Counted from the first letter of the stretch, positions 25,364 through 34,687 are shown. The stretch is DNA of 64,000 nucleotides from Hyphomicrobiales bacterium (GCA_900473805.1 UCMS01000002.1:1-64000); one strand, 5' to 3'. Numbers and translations are program-made. Notes: generated by a model not told the origin, from the letters alone.

Positions 25364-26742
25364 ACATCCGCTCGATCCTCGTCGCCAACAGGGGTGAAAT
25401 CGCGGTCAGGATCATCCGGGCCGCAAAGGCCCTTGGCATTCATACCGTCCAGGTCTATTCCGCCGCCGACCGCGATATGCTGGCGGTGAAGATGGCCGAT
25501 GCCGCAGTTGAGATCGGGCCGCCGTCTGCCGCCAAGTCCTATCTCAATATCGCAGCCGTGATGAAGGCGGCGATCGATGTGGGCGTTGATGCAGTTCATC
25601 CAGGTTATGGCTTTCTTTCGGAAAACGCAGCATTCGCCAAGGCGGTCACGGATGCAGGTCTCATATTCATCGGGCCGAGTGCGGAGGCAATCCAACTGCT
25701 CGGCGACAAGGTTGAGGCCCGCAAAGTTGCCAAAGCGGCCGGCGTGCCGACTGTTCCGGGATCGGATGGTCGCATCGACGATCTCGACGCGGCACGTATC
25801 GTTGTCGCCGGGATCGGGTTTCCGGTGATGATCAAGGCGGTTGCCGGTGGTGGTGGTCGCGGTATTCGCATCGCCGAGACTGTGGAGGATTTCGAGCGCC
25901 ATTTCCCGCAGGCTTCCGCCGAAGCGCTCGCTGCCTTTGGTGATGGCGGACTTTATGTCGAAAAGGTCATCACTCGTGCCCGGCATGTCGAGGTCCAGGT
26001 ACTCGGTGACGGCATGGATGCAGTCCACTGCTTCGAGCGCGAGTGTTCGCTGCAGCGTCGCCGGCAGAAGGTCTGGGAAGAGGCGCCAGCCTTCCGCCTG
26101 CCGGATGCCGTGCGCACAAAACTTTGCGCCAGTGCGGTCGCACTTGCCCGCGAGGTCAAATATCGCGGCGCGGGTACGGTCGAATATCTTTATGACGAGG
26201 CGAGTGGCGAATTCTATTTCATCGAGGTCAATACCCGCATCCAGGTCGAGCATCCGGTGACGGAAATGGTCACGGGCATCGATCTCGTGCAGGAAATGAT
26301 ACGCATTGCAGGCGGCTCCAGGCTTTCGGTCCGTCAGGACGAGATCAAGATCCAGGGACACGCCATCGAATGCCGCATCAATGCCGAGGACCCGGCGCGC
26401 GGCTTCCTGCCGGCACCCGGCACGATCGAGGCCCTGACAGTTCCAGAAGGTGAGGGCATTCGTTTCGACACCATGCTCTATGCCGGCTATCAGGTGCCAC
26501 CCTTTTATGACTCGCTGCTCGGCAAGCTGATCGTCTGGGGCGAGACGCGCGAAAGCTGCCTGAACCGCTTGAGACAGGCGCTTCAGACTTTGGAGATCAA
26601 GGGGCTCGCAACGACCATCCCTTTGCACCTGGCGCTTTCCGCCGAGCCTGCCGTTGCTTCTGGCGACGTCCACACTCGGTTCCTTGAACCCTGGCTGGAC
26701 ACCGCATTCCAGAGCCCTGTCCCACCCAAGGAGGTTGCGTGA
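25360..26742 (+). CDS. Biotin carboxylase (AccC-like)
   Basis: This 460-residue protein is a full biotin carboxylase. It begins SILVANRGEIAVRIIRAAKALGI, has the glycine-rich ATP lid in KAVAGGGGRGIRI, HVEVQVLGDG, ECSLQRRRQKVWEE and the metal ligands in FIEVNTRIQVEHPVTE. It carboxylates the biotin on the preceding carrier using ATP and bicarbonate. It is a specialised paralogue by context, embedded between pxpA and pxpB. Gene overlaps on both sides show a tight operon. Confidence 0.93.
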   Translation: MNIRSILVANRGEIAVRIIRAAKALGIHTVQVYSAADRDMLAVKMADAAVEIGPPSAAKSYLNIAAVMKAAIDVGVDAVHPGYGFLSENAAFAKAVTDAGLIFIGPSAEAIQLLGDKVEARKVAKAAGVPTVPGSDGRIDDLDAARIVVAGIGFPVMIKAVAGGGGRGIRIAETVEDFERHFPQASAEALAAFGDGGLYVEKVITRARHVEVQVLGDGMDAVHCFERECSLQRRRQKVWEEAPAFRLPDAVRTKLCASAVALAREVKYRGAGTVEYLYDEASGEFYFIEVNTRIQVEHPVTEMVTGIDLVQEMIRIAGGSRLSVRQDEIKIQGHAIECRINAEDPARGFLPAPGTIEALTVPEGEGIRFDTMLYAGYQVPPFYDSLLGKLIVWGETRESCLNRLRQALQTLEIKGLATTIPLHLALSAEPAVASGDVHTRFLEPWLDTAFQSPVPPKEVA

Positions 26743-27617
26743 TGCGCATGCGCTATACATTTGGCGGCGACGAACACCTGTTCGTCGAATGCTCTGATGA
26801 AATGTCCCTCGACGCCTTCTTCAACTCTATGTCGATGACCAGCGGCATCCGGCAGGCCGGTATCAAGGGCATTACCGAAATCTGCCCGGCCAATGCCTCC
26901 TTCCAAATCAAGTTCGACCCCGACATCATTCATCCCGACGACATTTTGAAGGAAGTGCAGGCGATCGAGCTGGCGGCTTCCAAGGCCGAGCCTGTTATCT
27001 CGACGCGTATCGTTGAAATCCCCGTCTTCTACAATGATCCCTGGACCCATGAGACGCTGATGCGTTTTCGCGAACGTCATCAGGACCCTTCAGGGACGGA
27101 TCTCGATTATGCGGCCAGGATCAACAATTACGGCTCGGTAGATGATTTCATCAAGGCTCACGCCGGTTCGCCCTGGTTCGTCTCGATGGTCGGCTTTGTT
27201 TCCGGCCTGCCTTTCATGTATCAGATGGTCGAGCGTCAGCGGCAGATCGAAGTGCCGAAATATTTGCGCCCGCGCACGGACACCCCGCGTCTGACTGTTG
27301 GCCATGGCGGCTGCTTTGGCTGCATCTATTCGGTGCGTGGTGCTGGCGGCTATCAGATGTTCGGCATCACGCCGATGCCGATCTACGACCCGACCCAGAC
27401 GACGTCCTACCTGAAGGACTTCATGGTCTTCTTCCGCCCCGGCGACATCGTCAAGTTCAAGCCTGTTGATCGCGACGGCTATGACCAGGCGGTGGAAGAC
27501 GTCGACAAGGGACGCTTCTCCCCTCCGATCCGGGAGGTGAAGTTCGACCTCAACGAATTCAGCAAGGACATCGACGGCTACAACGCAAAGCTGGAGGACA
27601 TTCTCCATGGCCATTAA
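26742..27617 (+). CDS. pxpB: 5-oxoprolinase subunit B / carboxyltransferase-like (KipI-type)
   Basis: This 291-residue protein is of the PxpB/KipI type, with an N-terminal GDEHLFVECSDEMSLDAFF segment, EICPANASFQIKFDP and the family core VEIPVFYNDPWTHET, then VGFVSGLPFMYQM and GHGGCFGCIYSVRGAGGYQMFG. Length is somewhat above the short KipI forms. The ATG at 26742 lies seven bases after GGAGG and overlaps the carboxylase stop by one base. It acts with PxpC and PxpA; in some annotations the pair is called a biotin-dependent carboxyltransferase, which fits the neighbours. Confidence 0.88.
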   Translation: MRMRYTFGGDEHLFVECSDEMSLDAFFNSMSMTSGIRQAGIKGITEICPANASFQIKFDPDIIHPDDILKEVQAIELAASKAEPVISTRIVEIPVFYNDPWTHETLMRFRERHQDPSGTDLDYAARINNYGSVDDFIKAHAGSPWFVSMVGFVSGLPFMYQMVERQRQIEVPKYLRPRTDTPRLTVGHGGCFGCIYSVRGAGGYQMFGITPMPIYDPTQTTSYLKDFMVFFRPGDIVKFKPVDRDGYDQAVEDVDKGRFSPPIREVKFDLNEFSKDIDGYNAKLEDILHGH

Positions 27618-28578
27618 GGTTCTTCATCCGGGTCTTGCCACCTCCATACAGGATCTGGGTCGCCCGGGTTATTTTCACCTTGGTATCCCGCTCGGCGGTG
27701 CCATGGATAGACTGGCGTTAAGGGCTGCCAATCTGCTTGTCGGCAATGACGAGGGGGCCGCCGGCCTCGAAGCCGTCTTCATCGGGCCGAAGCTCGAGTT
27801 CGAAGCGGATGCCATGGTCGCCGTTACCGGCGCCGAAATGCCGATCAAAGTCGACGGCGAGGAAAAGCCCGGCTGGACGGCTTTCAAGGTCAAGGCAGGC
27901 CAGGTGCTGACCTTCGACTACCTGAAGACCGGCGCCCGTATATATATCGCCGTCTCTGGCGGTATCGATGTGCCGCTTGCACTCGGTTCTCGCTCGACCT
28001 ATGCCATCGGCGCGCTCGGCGGCCTCAACGGGCGGCCGCTTGCTGCAGGTGATGCACTGCCCGTCGGGCAAGCGCGGGATGCCGTCGAAGGAAAGTCCAT
28101 TCCCGAAGCCCTGCGCCGAAGGCCCGGCATGCCGGCTGAACTGCGCGTCCTGCCGGGTCTTTACTGGCATCGCATCACGGAAGAAGCGGGGCGCAATTTC
28201 TTCGAAGACACCTGGAAAGTGGCACCCGAAGCCGACCGCATGGGCTACCGCTTCCGGGGTGGTCGCAAGCTGGATTTCGTCGAGCGCATGCCGCCCTTCG
28301 GAGCAGGCTCCGATCCATCGAACATCGTCGACAGCTGCTATCCCTATGGCTCTATCCAGGTTCCGGGTGGAACTGAACCCATCATCCTGCACCGCGATGC
28401 CGTGTCCGGTGGTGGCTATTTCATGCTCGGCACGGTGATTTCCGCTGATATGGATCTCATCGGCCAATTGCAGCCACATACGCCAACCCGGTTTGTCCAG
28501 GTGACGATGGAGGAAGCGTTGGCAGCGCGCAAGGCGCGGCAGGCAGCACTTGCCCGCCTGCGTGAAGCGCTGGCGTAG
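27607..28578 (+). CDS. pxpC: 5-oxoprolinase subunit C / carboxyltransferase-like (KipA-type)
   Basis: This 323-residue protein is the KipA/PxpC partner. It opens with VLHPGLATSIQDLGRPGYFHLGIPLGGAMD, then ALRAANLLVGN, VAVTGAEMPI and YIAVSGGIDV, and later a YRFRGGRKLDF strand. Its ATG overlaps the pxpB stop by 11 bases, so the two are made together as a complex. A short palindrome (TAGGAG/CTCCTA, 28576-28588) covers its stop codon. The convergent GntR-type gene ends 60 bases on. Confidence 0.9.
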   Translation: MAIKVLHPGLATSIQDLGRPGYFHLGIPLGGAMDRLALRAANLLVGNDEGAAGLEAVFIGPKLEFEADAMVAVTGAEMPIKVDGEEKPGWTAFKVKAGQVLTFDYLKTGARIYIAVSGGIDVPLALGSRSTYAIGALGGLNGRPLAAGDALPVGQARDAVEGKSIPEALRRRPGMPAELRVLPGLYWHRITEEAGRNFFEDTWKVAPEADRMGYRFRGGRKLDFVERMPPFGAGSDPSNIVDSCYPYGSIQVPGGTEPIILHRDAVSGGGYFMLGTVISADMDLIGQLQPHTPTRFVQVTMEEALAARKARQAALARLREALA

Positions 28579-28638
28579 GAGGCTCCTATGGTCGCGGTCG
28601 CTTTACTGTGTTCACGACGAGATCCACCACCGTATGGA

Positions 28639-29649
28639 TCAATCGAGAACCGGGGTCAGATAGGCGGCCGTGACGCTGGGACCGGGAACAATGGCAACGA
28701 TTTTCATCTGGGCTATCGTCCGGTTCAACGAAGCTTCAAGATGCGTTTCCATCATCGATACGGCGGCTTCTGTGGCGCCACGCAGAAGCAGTTCGGTGAT
28801 CAGGCGCAGTTCCGTAATGATTGCGGGATCGCCAGGCAAGCCGAGGCGGCGCAGCAGTCGGTCTGTGGCAATGACCGGCATGAGGTTGTTACGCACCAGG
28901 TCCTTCAGCCGGTCATTCGGCGCCGTGAGGACGCAGCACTCGATGAACTCGGACTGAATGGTCTCGATCTCGCTGAGCGAACCCGCGTTACTCGTGGCTT
29001 CTGTCGCGCGCAGGCGGTGAAGAAGGGCTTCCAGACGTCTGGGGTTGATGGTGCCTGCGCCAAGACGAATCGCCGGCGGCTCCAGTATCTTGCGCAGAAC
29101 GAAGTGATCCTTGACCGTTTGCGCGGTCAGCGGGCCCGCTATCCAGTGCGAGCTCTGGTTTTTGCGCACGAGTCCGCGTTCGCGCAGGCGCGTCAGCACG
29201 TCGCGGACCACGGTGCGGCTGACATTGAAATGGTTGGCAAGCTCGATCTCGATAATGCGATAGCGTCCGAACACGACGCAGCCGGCAACATCCGCCTCTA
29301 CGGTATTATAGATGCGCTCCCAGGAGGAGCGGCTCTGAAGCGCCTCGTCGGCGTGGCGCGGAACCACGAGGCCGAGCGACTTGATGTCGGTCCGGTTCGG
29401 TTCGCTAGCCGTGCCTGGAGGCCCCACAAGGAAGCCGCGACCGGAAAAGCGGTGTACCAGCCCTTCCGCTTCAAGCGTCTGCAGGGCGCGTTGCACCGGC
29501 GCGCGCGAGGTCTGCAGAATATCTGCAATCGGCCCCTCGAGCAGTACGAGACCTGGAGGCAGCGTGCCCGTTTCTATGTTGCTGCGAAGCACATCCTCGG
29601 CGATCTCGTAGCGCCGCTGGGTGCTGCTGGCTGCCTGATCTTCCTTCAT
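28639..29649 (-). CDS. GntR-family regulator with two winged-helix domains
   Basis: This 336-residue protein has two GntR-like winged-helix domains in tandem. The first, at about residues 12-78, holds IADILQTSRAPVQRALQTLEAEGLV. The second, at about 108-172, holds LANHFNVSRTVVRDVLTRLRERGLV. A helical FCD-like ligand domain follows (TVKDHFVLRKILEPPAIRLGA onward). Standard GntR proteins have one such domain, so the dimer could bind four half-sites. The ATG at 29649 has GGAG five bases ahead. It is divergent from the long importer/imidase operon, and TTGAATACAA sites lie near both promoters. It most likely controls that operon and itself. Confidence 0.88.
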   Translation of the reverse strand: MKEDQAASSTQRRYEIAEDVLRSNIETGTLPPGLVLLEGPIADILQTSRAPVQRALQTLEAEGLVHRFSGRGFLVGPPGTASEPNRTDIKSLGLVVPRHADEALQSRSSWERIYNTVEADVAGCVVFGRYRIIEIELANHFNVSRTVVRDVLTRLRERGLVRKNQSSHWIAGPLTAQTVKDHFVLRKILEPPAIRLGAGTINPRRLEALLHRLRATEATSNAGSLSEIETIQSEFIECCVLTAPNDRLKDLVRNNLMPVIATDRLLRRLGLPGDPAIITELRLITELLLRGATEAAVSMMETHLEASLNRTIAQMKIVAIVPGPSVTAAYLTPVLD

Positions 29650-29732
29650 TGGCTCCGTCGTCTGTCGGCTTCGATAGTGAACCGCACTCTGCCGTATTCT
29701 GCGGCATAAAGAAAGAATGGTGCAAATGGATT

Positions 29733-29984
29733 TTGAATACAAAGTCTAGGAAGCTCTGAGGGCGAGATGTGCAGCTTTCCTGCGGGCGTGGCCTTGCCTT
29801 AATCGGTTGAAAGTTAAGCGTGACTTTCGGGATGCGGGTTGATTTGCAGGACTGGAGCCGCGTGAATGACGGCAGTGGCCGGCAGTGAGCTCCTTAAGCG
29901 GTCGCAGGAATTGAATGGATTTTTCTCGAGATGAACGACGCAAAATCCATTTTTGAATTATCCAAAAAAGTCTATTGAATACAA
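29733..29984. promoter_or_regulatory. Two TTGAATACAA sites and one related inverted pair, candidate GntR operators
   Basis: TTGAATACAA occurs at 29733-29742, upstream of the gntR-type gene, and again at 29975-29984, on the side of the importer operon. It differs by one base from the symmetrical TTGTATACAA bound by many FCD-type GntR proteins. Between them, TTTTTG (29950-29955) and CAAAAA (29963-29968) form a wider inverted pair. The shared, AT-rich position suggests sites for the two-domain regulator. The stretch 29650-30193 has no credible gene. Confidence 0.55.
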
Positions 29985-30193
29985 AAATCATTCATGGCAT
30001 GGTTTAGAAAGTCAAGGCGCCCGGAAGAGGCGTCGAGTGTGGAACGAAACGAAAATGCTCAGGAACATCGCTGTGGCGCGCATCTGACGATGCGTGAACG
30101 ATAGCTTTTGTGTTCATCGCACGCATGTCGCGTCCGGTGGGTGGCGGAGCTGTGCCCAGGTGATCGTCCGGCTAGAAACTGGTGGGAACAGAC

Positions 30194-31267
30194 GTGTCAT
30201 CCGTCCTCCAACTCAAGAACGTGCGTAAGGCCTTTGCTGGCGTGCCTGCCCTGGTCGGCATCAATGCAGCACTTGCTGAAGACGCTTACATATCGCTGCT
30301 TGGACCGAGTGGTTCGGGCAAAACCACGCTCTTGCGGATCATTGCGGGTTTCGAACAGCCCGATGGCGGCGAGATCCACTTTTCAGGCAAACGCATCGAC
30401 GGTGTCGCCCCCCACGAACGCGGCATCGGCTTTGTATTCCAGAACTTCGCGCTTTTTCCGCATTTAAGCGTTGCGCAGAACATTGCCTTCGGCCTGGAAA
30501 ACCGTGCGATGAATCCGATCACCGACCAGAATGTCGTCGCGGAAAGGGTCCGTGACATGATCGCTCTCGTGGGGCTCTGCGGGCTCGAGGATCGTGCAAC
30601 CACGCAGATCTCCGGTGGTCAGAAGCAGCGTGTCGCCCTTGCCCGCACGCTGGTGACCGAGCCGAGCATGGTGCTGCTCGACGAGCCGCTCGGGGCCCTT
30701 GATGCGAACCTGCGCACCCGCATGCGCGGCGAGCTCAGAGCGATCCGCGAACGCTGCGGCGTGACCTTTCTGCATGTCACGGGATCTGAGACCGAGGCAC
30801 TTGCCATGGGCGATACCGTGTTGGTGCTCGACCGTGGCCGCATCGCCCAGTCCGCTGATGCCGGCACGCTCTACAGCCAGCCCGCTTCCGCCGACGTTGC
30901 CCGTTTTCTCAATTGCTACAACATTTTTACCGGCGAAGTTACAGGCGAAACTTTCCGCAGTGCCGTGGGCAACCTGCCGCTCGGTGGTCAGCACCACTCA
31001 GCGGGCCAGCCGGCCTATGCCATCCGCTACGATCGTGTCTCGATCCGTCCACTGGGCATGCCGCCAGCAGGTGACGAGGTCTCGATCGAGGGCAACTTCG
31101 TGGCTAGCGAGTATTCCGGAGCCGCAATCAATTCCTTTTTCGCGCTCGATGACGGTCGCGTTTTCGAGGTGGAGACGCATCTTAGCCATTCGGCGCCGGA
31201 GGCCTACGAAGAGAAGGGGCGCTATGCGCTTGCCTGGAAACGGGAGGATGCCCTTGTCTTCACATGA
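30194..31267 (+). CDS. Polyamine-type ABC importer ATPase lacking the H-loop histidine
   Basis: This 357-residue protein is a PotA-type ATPase with Walker A GPSGSGKTT, Q-loop FVFQNFALFPH, signature ISGGQKQRVALARTL, Walker [12 protein letters not shown] and a C-terminal TOBE part. Where the family has HVTHDQEEA, it reads HVTGSETEA, so the H-loop histidine needed for hydrolysis is a glycine. A second ATPase with a normal H-loop is encoded in the same operon (35986-37083). GTG 30194 follows GGGA; a GTG at 30182 is also in frame. The two ATPases may pair as one catalytic and one degenerate half, or this one may be non-functional. Confidence 0.88.
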   Translation: MSSVLQLKNVRKAFAGVPALVGINAALAEDAYISLLGPSGSGKTTLLRIIAGFEQPDGGEIHFSGKRIDGVAPHERGIGFVFQNFALFPHLSVAQNIAFGLENRAMNPITDQNVVAERVRDMIALVGLCGLEDRATTQISGGQKQRVALARTLVTEPSMVLLDEPLGALDANLRTRMRGELRAIRERCGVTFLHVTGSETEALAMGDTVLVLDRGRIAQSADAGTLYSQPASADVARFLNCYNIFTGEVTGETFRSAVGNLPLGGQHHSAGQPAYAIRYDRVSIRPLGMPPAGDEVSIEGNFVASEYSGAAINSFFALDDGRVFEVETHLSHSAPEAYEEKGRYALAWKREDALVFT

Positions 31268-31342
31268 GATGCTTTCACCTGAGATGCCTTGGCGTGGAAA
31301 CCCGTGCCTCGCACCCGTCCCTGCCGCATCGGAGAATGAGAG

Positions 31343-32248
31343 ATGACAATGGCCGCTACCAGCCATGACATGCCCGTTGAGACATCGGAGAACCGGACCC
31401 GCCGCCAGAAAAACCGCAGCTTCTGGCTGTTGGCGCCCGGGGTTCTCTGGATGCTGTTGTTCCTCGTCGCGCCAATCTTAATGATGGTCTATGTTTCCTT
31501 CTGGACGCAGACCACCTTCAAGATCGAGCCGACGCTGACGCTGAAGAGCTGGGTCACCTTCTTCTCTTCAGACACCTATCTCGGCGCCCTCTGGACCACA
31601 ATTCGCATCTGGCTGATCGTGCTCGCCTGCACGCTTCTCGTGGGTTATCCAGCCGCACTCTTCGTTGGACTCTTCGTCAAGAACAAGACGTTATCAACGG
31701 CATTGCTGGTCCTGTGCGTCATCCCGTTCTGGACCTCCTTCCTTATTCGTGTCCTGGCCTGGCGGCCAATGCTCGGCAAGGAGGGGGCGATCAACATGAT
31801 CCTGATGAAGATCGGTGTCATCACCCAGCCAATCGAAGTTCTCTTGTTTTCCGAGCTGTCAGTCATCATCGGCATGACGCAGATCTACTGCGTGTTCATG
31901 GTCGGGCCGATCGCCTTCATGCTCGGTCGTATCGACCCCTCGGTCATCGAGGCGGCACAGGATCTCGGTGCCAGCTTCTGGCGCATCTTCCGCACGATCA
32001 TCCTGCCGCTCTCCATGCCGGGCGTGGTAGTCGGCGCCATCTTCGTCTCGGTCATGGTTCTGGGTGAATTCGCCACATCCGCTGCGCTATCCGGCCGCAA
32101 GGTCAATCTGCTCGGCAATATCATCGTCACCCAGGTCGGATCGTTGAAATGGGCCTTCGCCGCTGTCGCCGGCGTGGTGCTGACCGTTCTCATGGGCGCG
32201 GTCGTCGCCGCCCTGTTGAGGGTCGTCGATCTCAGGAAGGAGCTCTGA
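31343..32248 (+). CDS. Polyamine-type ABC importer permease (PotB-like)
   Basis: This 301-residue protein is a PotB-like permease with a charged N-terminus (ENRTRRQKNRSFWLL), a first helix from about residue 28 and an EAA loop in IEAAQDLGASFWRIFRTIILP. GPIAFMLGRIDPSVIE lies just before that loop. The ATG at 31343 follows GAGAATGAGAG. It is separated from the ATPase gene by 75 bases and from the next permease gene by three. It forms one half of the channel for the block-5 importer. Confidence 0.92.
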   Translation: MTMAATSHDMPVETSENRTRRQKNRSFWLLAPGVLWMLLFLVAPILMMVYVSFWTQTTFKIEPTLTLKSWVTFFSSDTYLGALWTTIRIWLIVLACTLLVGYPAALFVGLFVKNKTLSTALLVLCVIPFWTSFLIRVLAWRPMLGKEGAINMILMKIGVITQPIEVLLFSELSVIIGMTQIYCVFMVGPIAFMLGRIDPSVIEAAQDLGASFWRIFRTIILPLSMPGVVVGAIFVSVMVLGEFATSAALSGRKVNLLGNIIVTQVGSLKWAFAAVAGVVLTVLMGAVVAALLRVVDLRKEL

Positions 32249-32251
32249 GCC

Positions 32252-33097
32252 ATGAACGCATCCGGCATCAAGCTTGGTCTCGGCGTTTACACCGCGCTAT
32301 TCATCGTCTTCCTTTATGGGCCTCTGGTCGTGCTTGCCATCCTGTCGTTCCAGACAGGACCGGAAGGCGGACCGCAGTTCCCGATCATCGAATGGTCGAC
32401 ATATTGGTACAAGCATCTCTTCGGTTTGACGCCACCGTCGCGCATCGCGCCGCTGCCGATCGAACAGGCACTGGTACGCTCGCTGGCGCTTGCAGCCATG
32501 ACCATGGTCGTCTCAACGGTGCTGGGCGTCGCGGCCGCCCAGGCCTTCCGGAAGAAGTTCCGTGGCTCCGGCATCGTCTTCTATCTGATCGTGCTTGGCA
32601 TGATGGTGCCAGGCGTGCTTGTTGGCCTTGGCATGGCCCTCGTCGCCAATACGCTCGGCATCGACCGGCACTGGTGGGGCACCGCCTTCGTTCTGCACGT
32701 CGTCTACACCTTCCCCTTCGCCTTCCTGGTGATGTTGGCGATCTTCAACCGGTTCGATCCGAGTGTCGAGGAAGCTGCCTGGTCACTCGGCGTCACCCCA
32801 GCCCGGACCTTCCGCAAGATCACATTTCCATTGATCTTTCCTGGTGTGCTCTCGGCGATGCTGTTTGCCTTCACGCTCTCCTATGACGAGTTCTCGCGTA
32901 CCCTTTTTGCCTCAGGCCGTGATCTGACGCTGCCCTTGGCGATCTATGGAACCTTCTCGGTGGAAGTGCATCCGAACGTCTTTGCCTTCGGCGTGCTGAC
33001 GACACTGTTTTCCTTCGCGCTGCTCGGCACCTATGCCCTGCTGATGGGTCTCTCAGTTCGCCGGGCGCGGCGAATGGGAATCCAGGAGGAGGCGTGA
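32252..33097 (+). CDS. Polyamine-type ABC importer permease (PotC-like)
   Basis: This 281-residue permease resembles PotC, with YTALFIVFLYGPLVVLAILSF as the first helix and an EAA loop in VEEAAWSLGVTPARTFRKITFP. It follows the PotB-like gene after three bases. Its stop codon TGA overlaps the ATG of the first SDR gene by one base. Together with PotB-like and ATPase parts it makes a complete importer, with the receptor encoded further on at 34688. Confidence 0.92.
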   Translation: MNASGIKLGLGVYTALFIVFLYGPLVVLAILSFQTGPEGGPQFPIIEWSTYWYKHLFGLTPPSRIAPLPIEQALVRSLALAAMTMVVSTVLGVAAAQAFRKKFRGSGIVFYLIVLGMMVPGVLVGLGMALVANTLGIDRHWWGTAFVLHVVYTFPFAFLVMLAIFNRFDPSVEEAAWSLGVTPARTFRKITFPLIFPGVLSAMLFAFTLSYDEFSRTLFASGRDLTLPLAIYGTFSVEVHPNVFAFGVLTTLFSFALLGTYALLMGLSVRRARRMGIQEEA

Positions 33098-33831
33098 TGG
33101 TTGGTTGCGCACTCGTCACCGGCGCAGGTTCCGGTATCGGCCGGGCTATAGCTCTCAAGCTCGCAGCCGAGGGTTACGCCGTCACGGTCAACGATCTCTC
33201 GCTTTCGCGGGCAGAGGCAGTCGCTGCGGACATCAAGACGAAAGGTGGCCAAGCGATCGCTGTTCCAGGCGATGTCTCCAATGAGGCTGATGTCTCGGTG
33301 ATCCACGCAGCAGCCATCGCTGACCATGGCGAGGTTACGCTGCTGGTCAACAATGCCGGTATCGCACACCAGTCATTGTTCGAGAACCTGGAGGTTGCCG
33401 ATTTCGATCGGATGTTTGCCGTTCATGTACGCGGCACCTTCCTCATGACCAAAGCCGTATTGCCGGCCATGCTGGCTTCCAGCACGGGCGCCATCGTCAA
33501 CGTCGCATCCCAGCTCGGCCAGATTGGCGGCATCGAACTGGTCCACTATTCCAGCGCCAAGGCCGCGATCATCGGCATGACCAAGGCGCTCGCCCGTGAG
33601 GTGTCGAGCCGCGGCGTGCGCGTCAACGCGGTTGCGCCCGGGCCGATCAACACCCCACTCGTCATGGAGCTCTCAGAAGAATGGCGTGCTGCCAAACGCG
33701 CCAGCCTGCCGCTGGGGCGGTTCGGTGAAGCGGAAGAGGTGGCCGAGGTGGTCGCGTTTCTCGCCTCGCCGGCGGCCAGCCTGTTTGTCGGACAGACCCT
33801 TGGACCCAATTCCGGCGACGTCATGCTTTGA
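33097..33831 (+). CDS. Short-chain dehydrogenase/reductase
   Basis: This 244-residue protein is a classical SDR: ALVTGAGSGIGRAIAL (NAD(P) loop), NNAGIAHQ, the active-site serine in NVASQLGQIGG, and YSSAK with the catalytic Tyr and Lys. Its C-terminus ends GPNSGDVM instead of the usual DGG motif, a feature shared with the SDR at 45559-46269. The ATG at 33097 has GGAGGAGG upstream; a GTG one codon earlier is in frame. In an operon with imidase and amidase genes it may reduce or oxidise a side chain of the imported compound. Confidence 0.9.
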   Translation: MVGCALVTGAGSGIGRAIALKLAAEGYAVTVNDLSLSRAEAVAADIKTKGGQAIAVPGDVSNEADVSVIHAAAIADHGEVTLLVNNAGIAHQSLFENLEVADFDRMFAVHVRGTFLMTKAVLPAMLASSTGAIVNVASQLGQIGGIELVHYSSAKAAIIGMTKALAREVSSRGVRVNAVAPGPINTPLVMELSEEWRAAKRASLPLGRFGEAEEVAEVVAFLASPAASLFVGQTLGPNSGDVML

Positions 33832-33845
33832 TTTCGGAGACTGAA

Positions 33846-34613
33846 ATGACTGAACAGAACAAGCGCATCGTGATCGTCACAGGGGCCGGTATCGGCATCG
33901 GCAACGCTGCCGCCAGAGCGTTTGCAGCGCTCGGCGACCATGTCGTGGTCACCGACATCCTCAAAAAGCAAGGACAAGAAACGGTAGAGGCGATTACGGC
34001 CGCTGGAGGATCCGCCGAGTTCCACGTCTACGATGTGCGCTCGACCGATGCGACCGACAGGCTCGTGGCGGATGTCGAGGCGCGGCATGGACAAATCGAT
34101 GTGCTTGTCGCCAATGCCGGTATCGCCCACCGCACGCCGCTTGAGGCTCTCACCGATGAGAAGTGGGATCTCACCTTCGACATCGACCTCAAGGGCATTT
34201 TCCGGCTTGTGCGGGCTGCGGCCCCCGGCATGCGTGCACGCCGTTCCGGCTCGATCATTGCGCTCTCCTCCATCATGGGCGTTGCCTATGGCTGGGACGA
34301 GCATGTCCACTATTCCGCGGCCAAGTCCGGCGTCGTGGGCCTCGTGCGTGGCCTTGCGGTGGAGATGGCACGCGACGGCGTGCGCGTAAACGGTATCGCA
34401 CCCGGCTATATCCGCACCGCCCAGCTCCTTTCGGAAGAGAACTCGCTTGGCCCGGCTGGTGCAGAAGAAGCGGCTGAATTCATTCCGATGGGGCGGCTTG
34501 GAACGCCTGAGGACATCGCTGATGTCGCAGCGTTCCTCGCCTCAGACAACGCGAGATACATGACTGGCCAGGTGCTGGTCGTGGATGGCGGCCTACTCGT
34601 TGGCCGTTACTGA
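33846..34613 (+). CDS. Short-chain dehydrogenase/reductase
   Basis: This 255-residue SDR has TGAGIGIGNAAARAF, ANAGIAHR, the serine in ALSSIMGVAYG, YSAAK as catalytic pair and VVDGG near the end. ATG 33846 has CGGAG upstream and lies 14 bases after the first SDR gene. Two unlike SDRs side by side suggest two successive oxidation or reduction steps. The gene sits between the permeases and the receptor gene of the same importer. The receptor gene follows after 74 bases. Confidence 0.9.
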   Translation: MTEQNKRIVIVTGAGIGIGNAAARAFAALGDHVVVTDILKKQGQETVEAITAAGGSAEFHVYDVRSTDATDRLVADVEARHGQIDVLVANAGIAHRTPLEALTDEKWDLTFDIDLKGIFRLVRAAAPGMRARRSGSIIALSSIMGVAYGWDEHVHYSAAKSGVVGLVRGLAVEMARDGVRVNGIAPGYIRTAQLLSEENSLGPAGAEEAAEFIPMGRLGTPEDIADVAAFLASDNARYMTGQVLVVDGGLLVGRY

Positions 34614-34687
34614 ACGGCTCCGGTTTCGGGGCAAGAAAGGGGTCGCCGAGCGTCCCCGGGGAACGATAAACAAACTGGAGAAGAGAC

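Noticed and set aside
25261..26760. Minus-strand open frame of about 500 codons over the biotin carboxylase gene
   Set aside because: High-GC antisense shadow; all carboxylase motifs are on the plus strand and no start signal fits.
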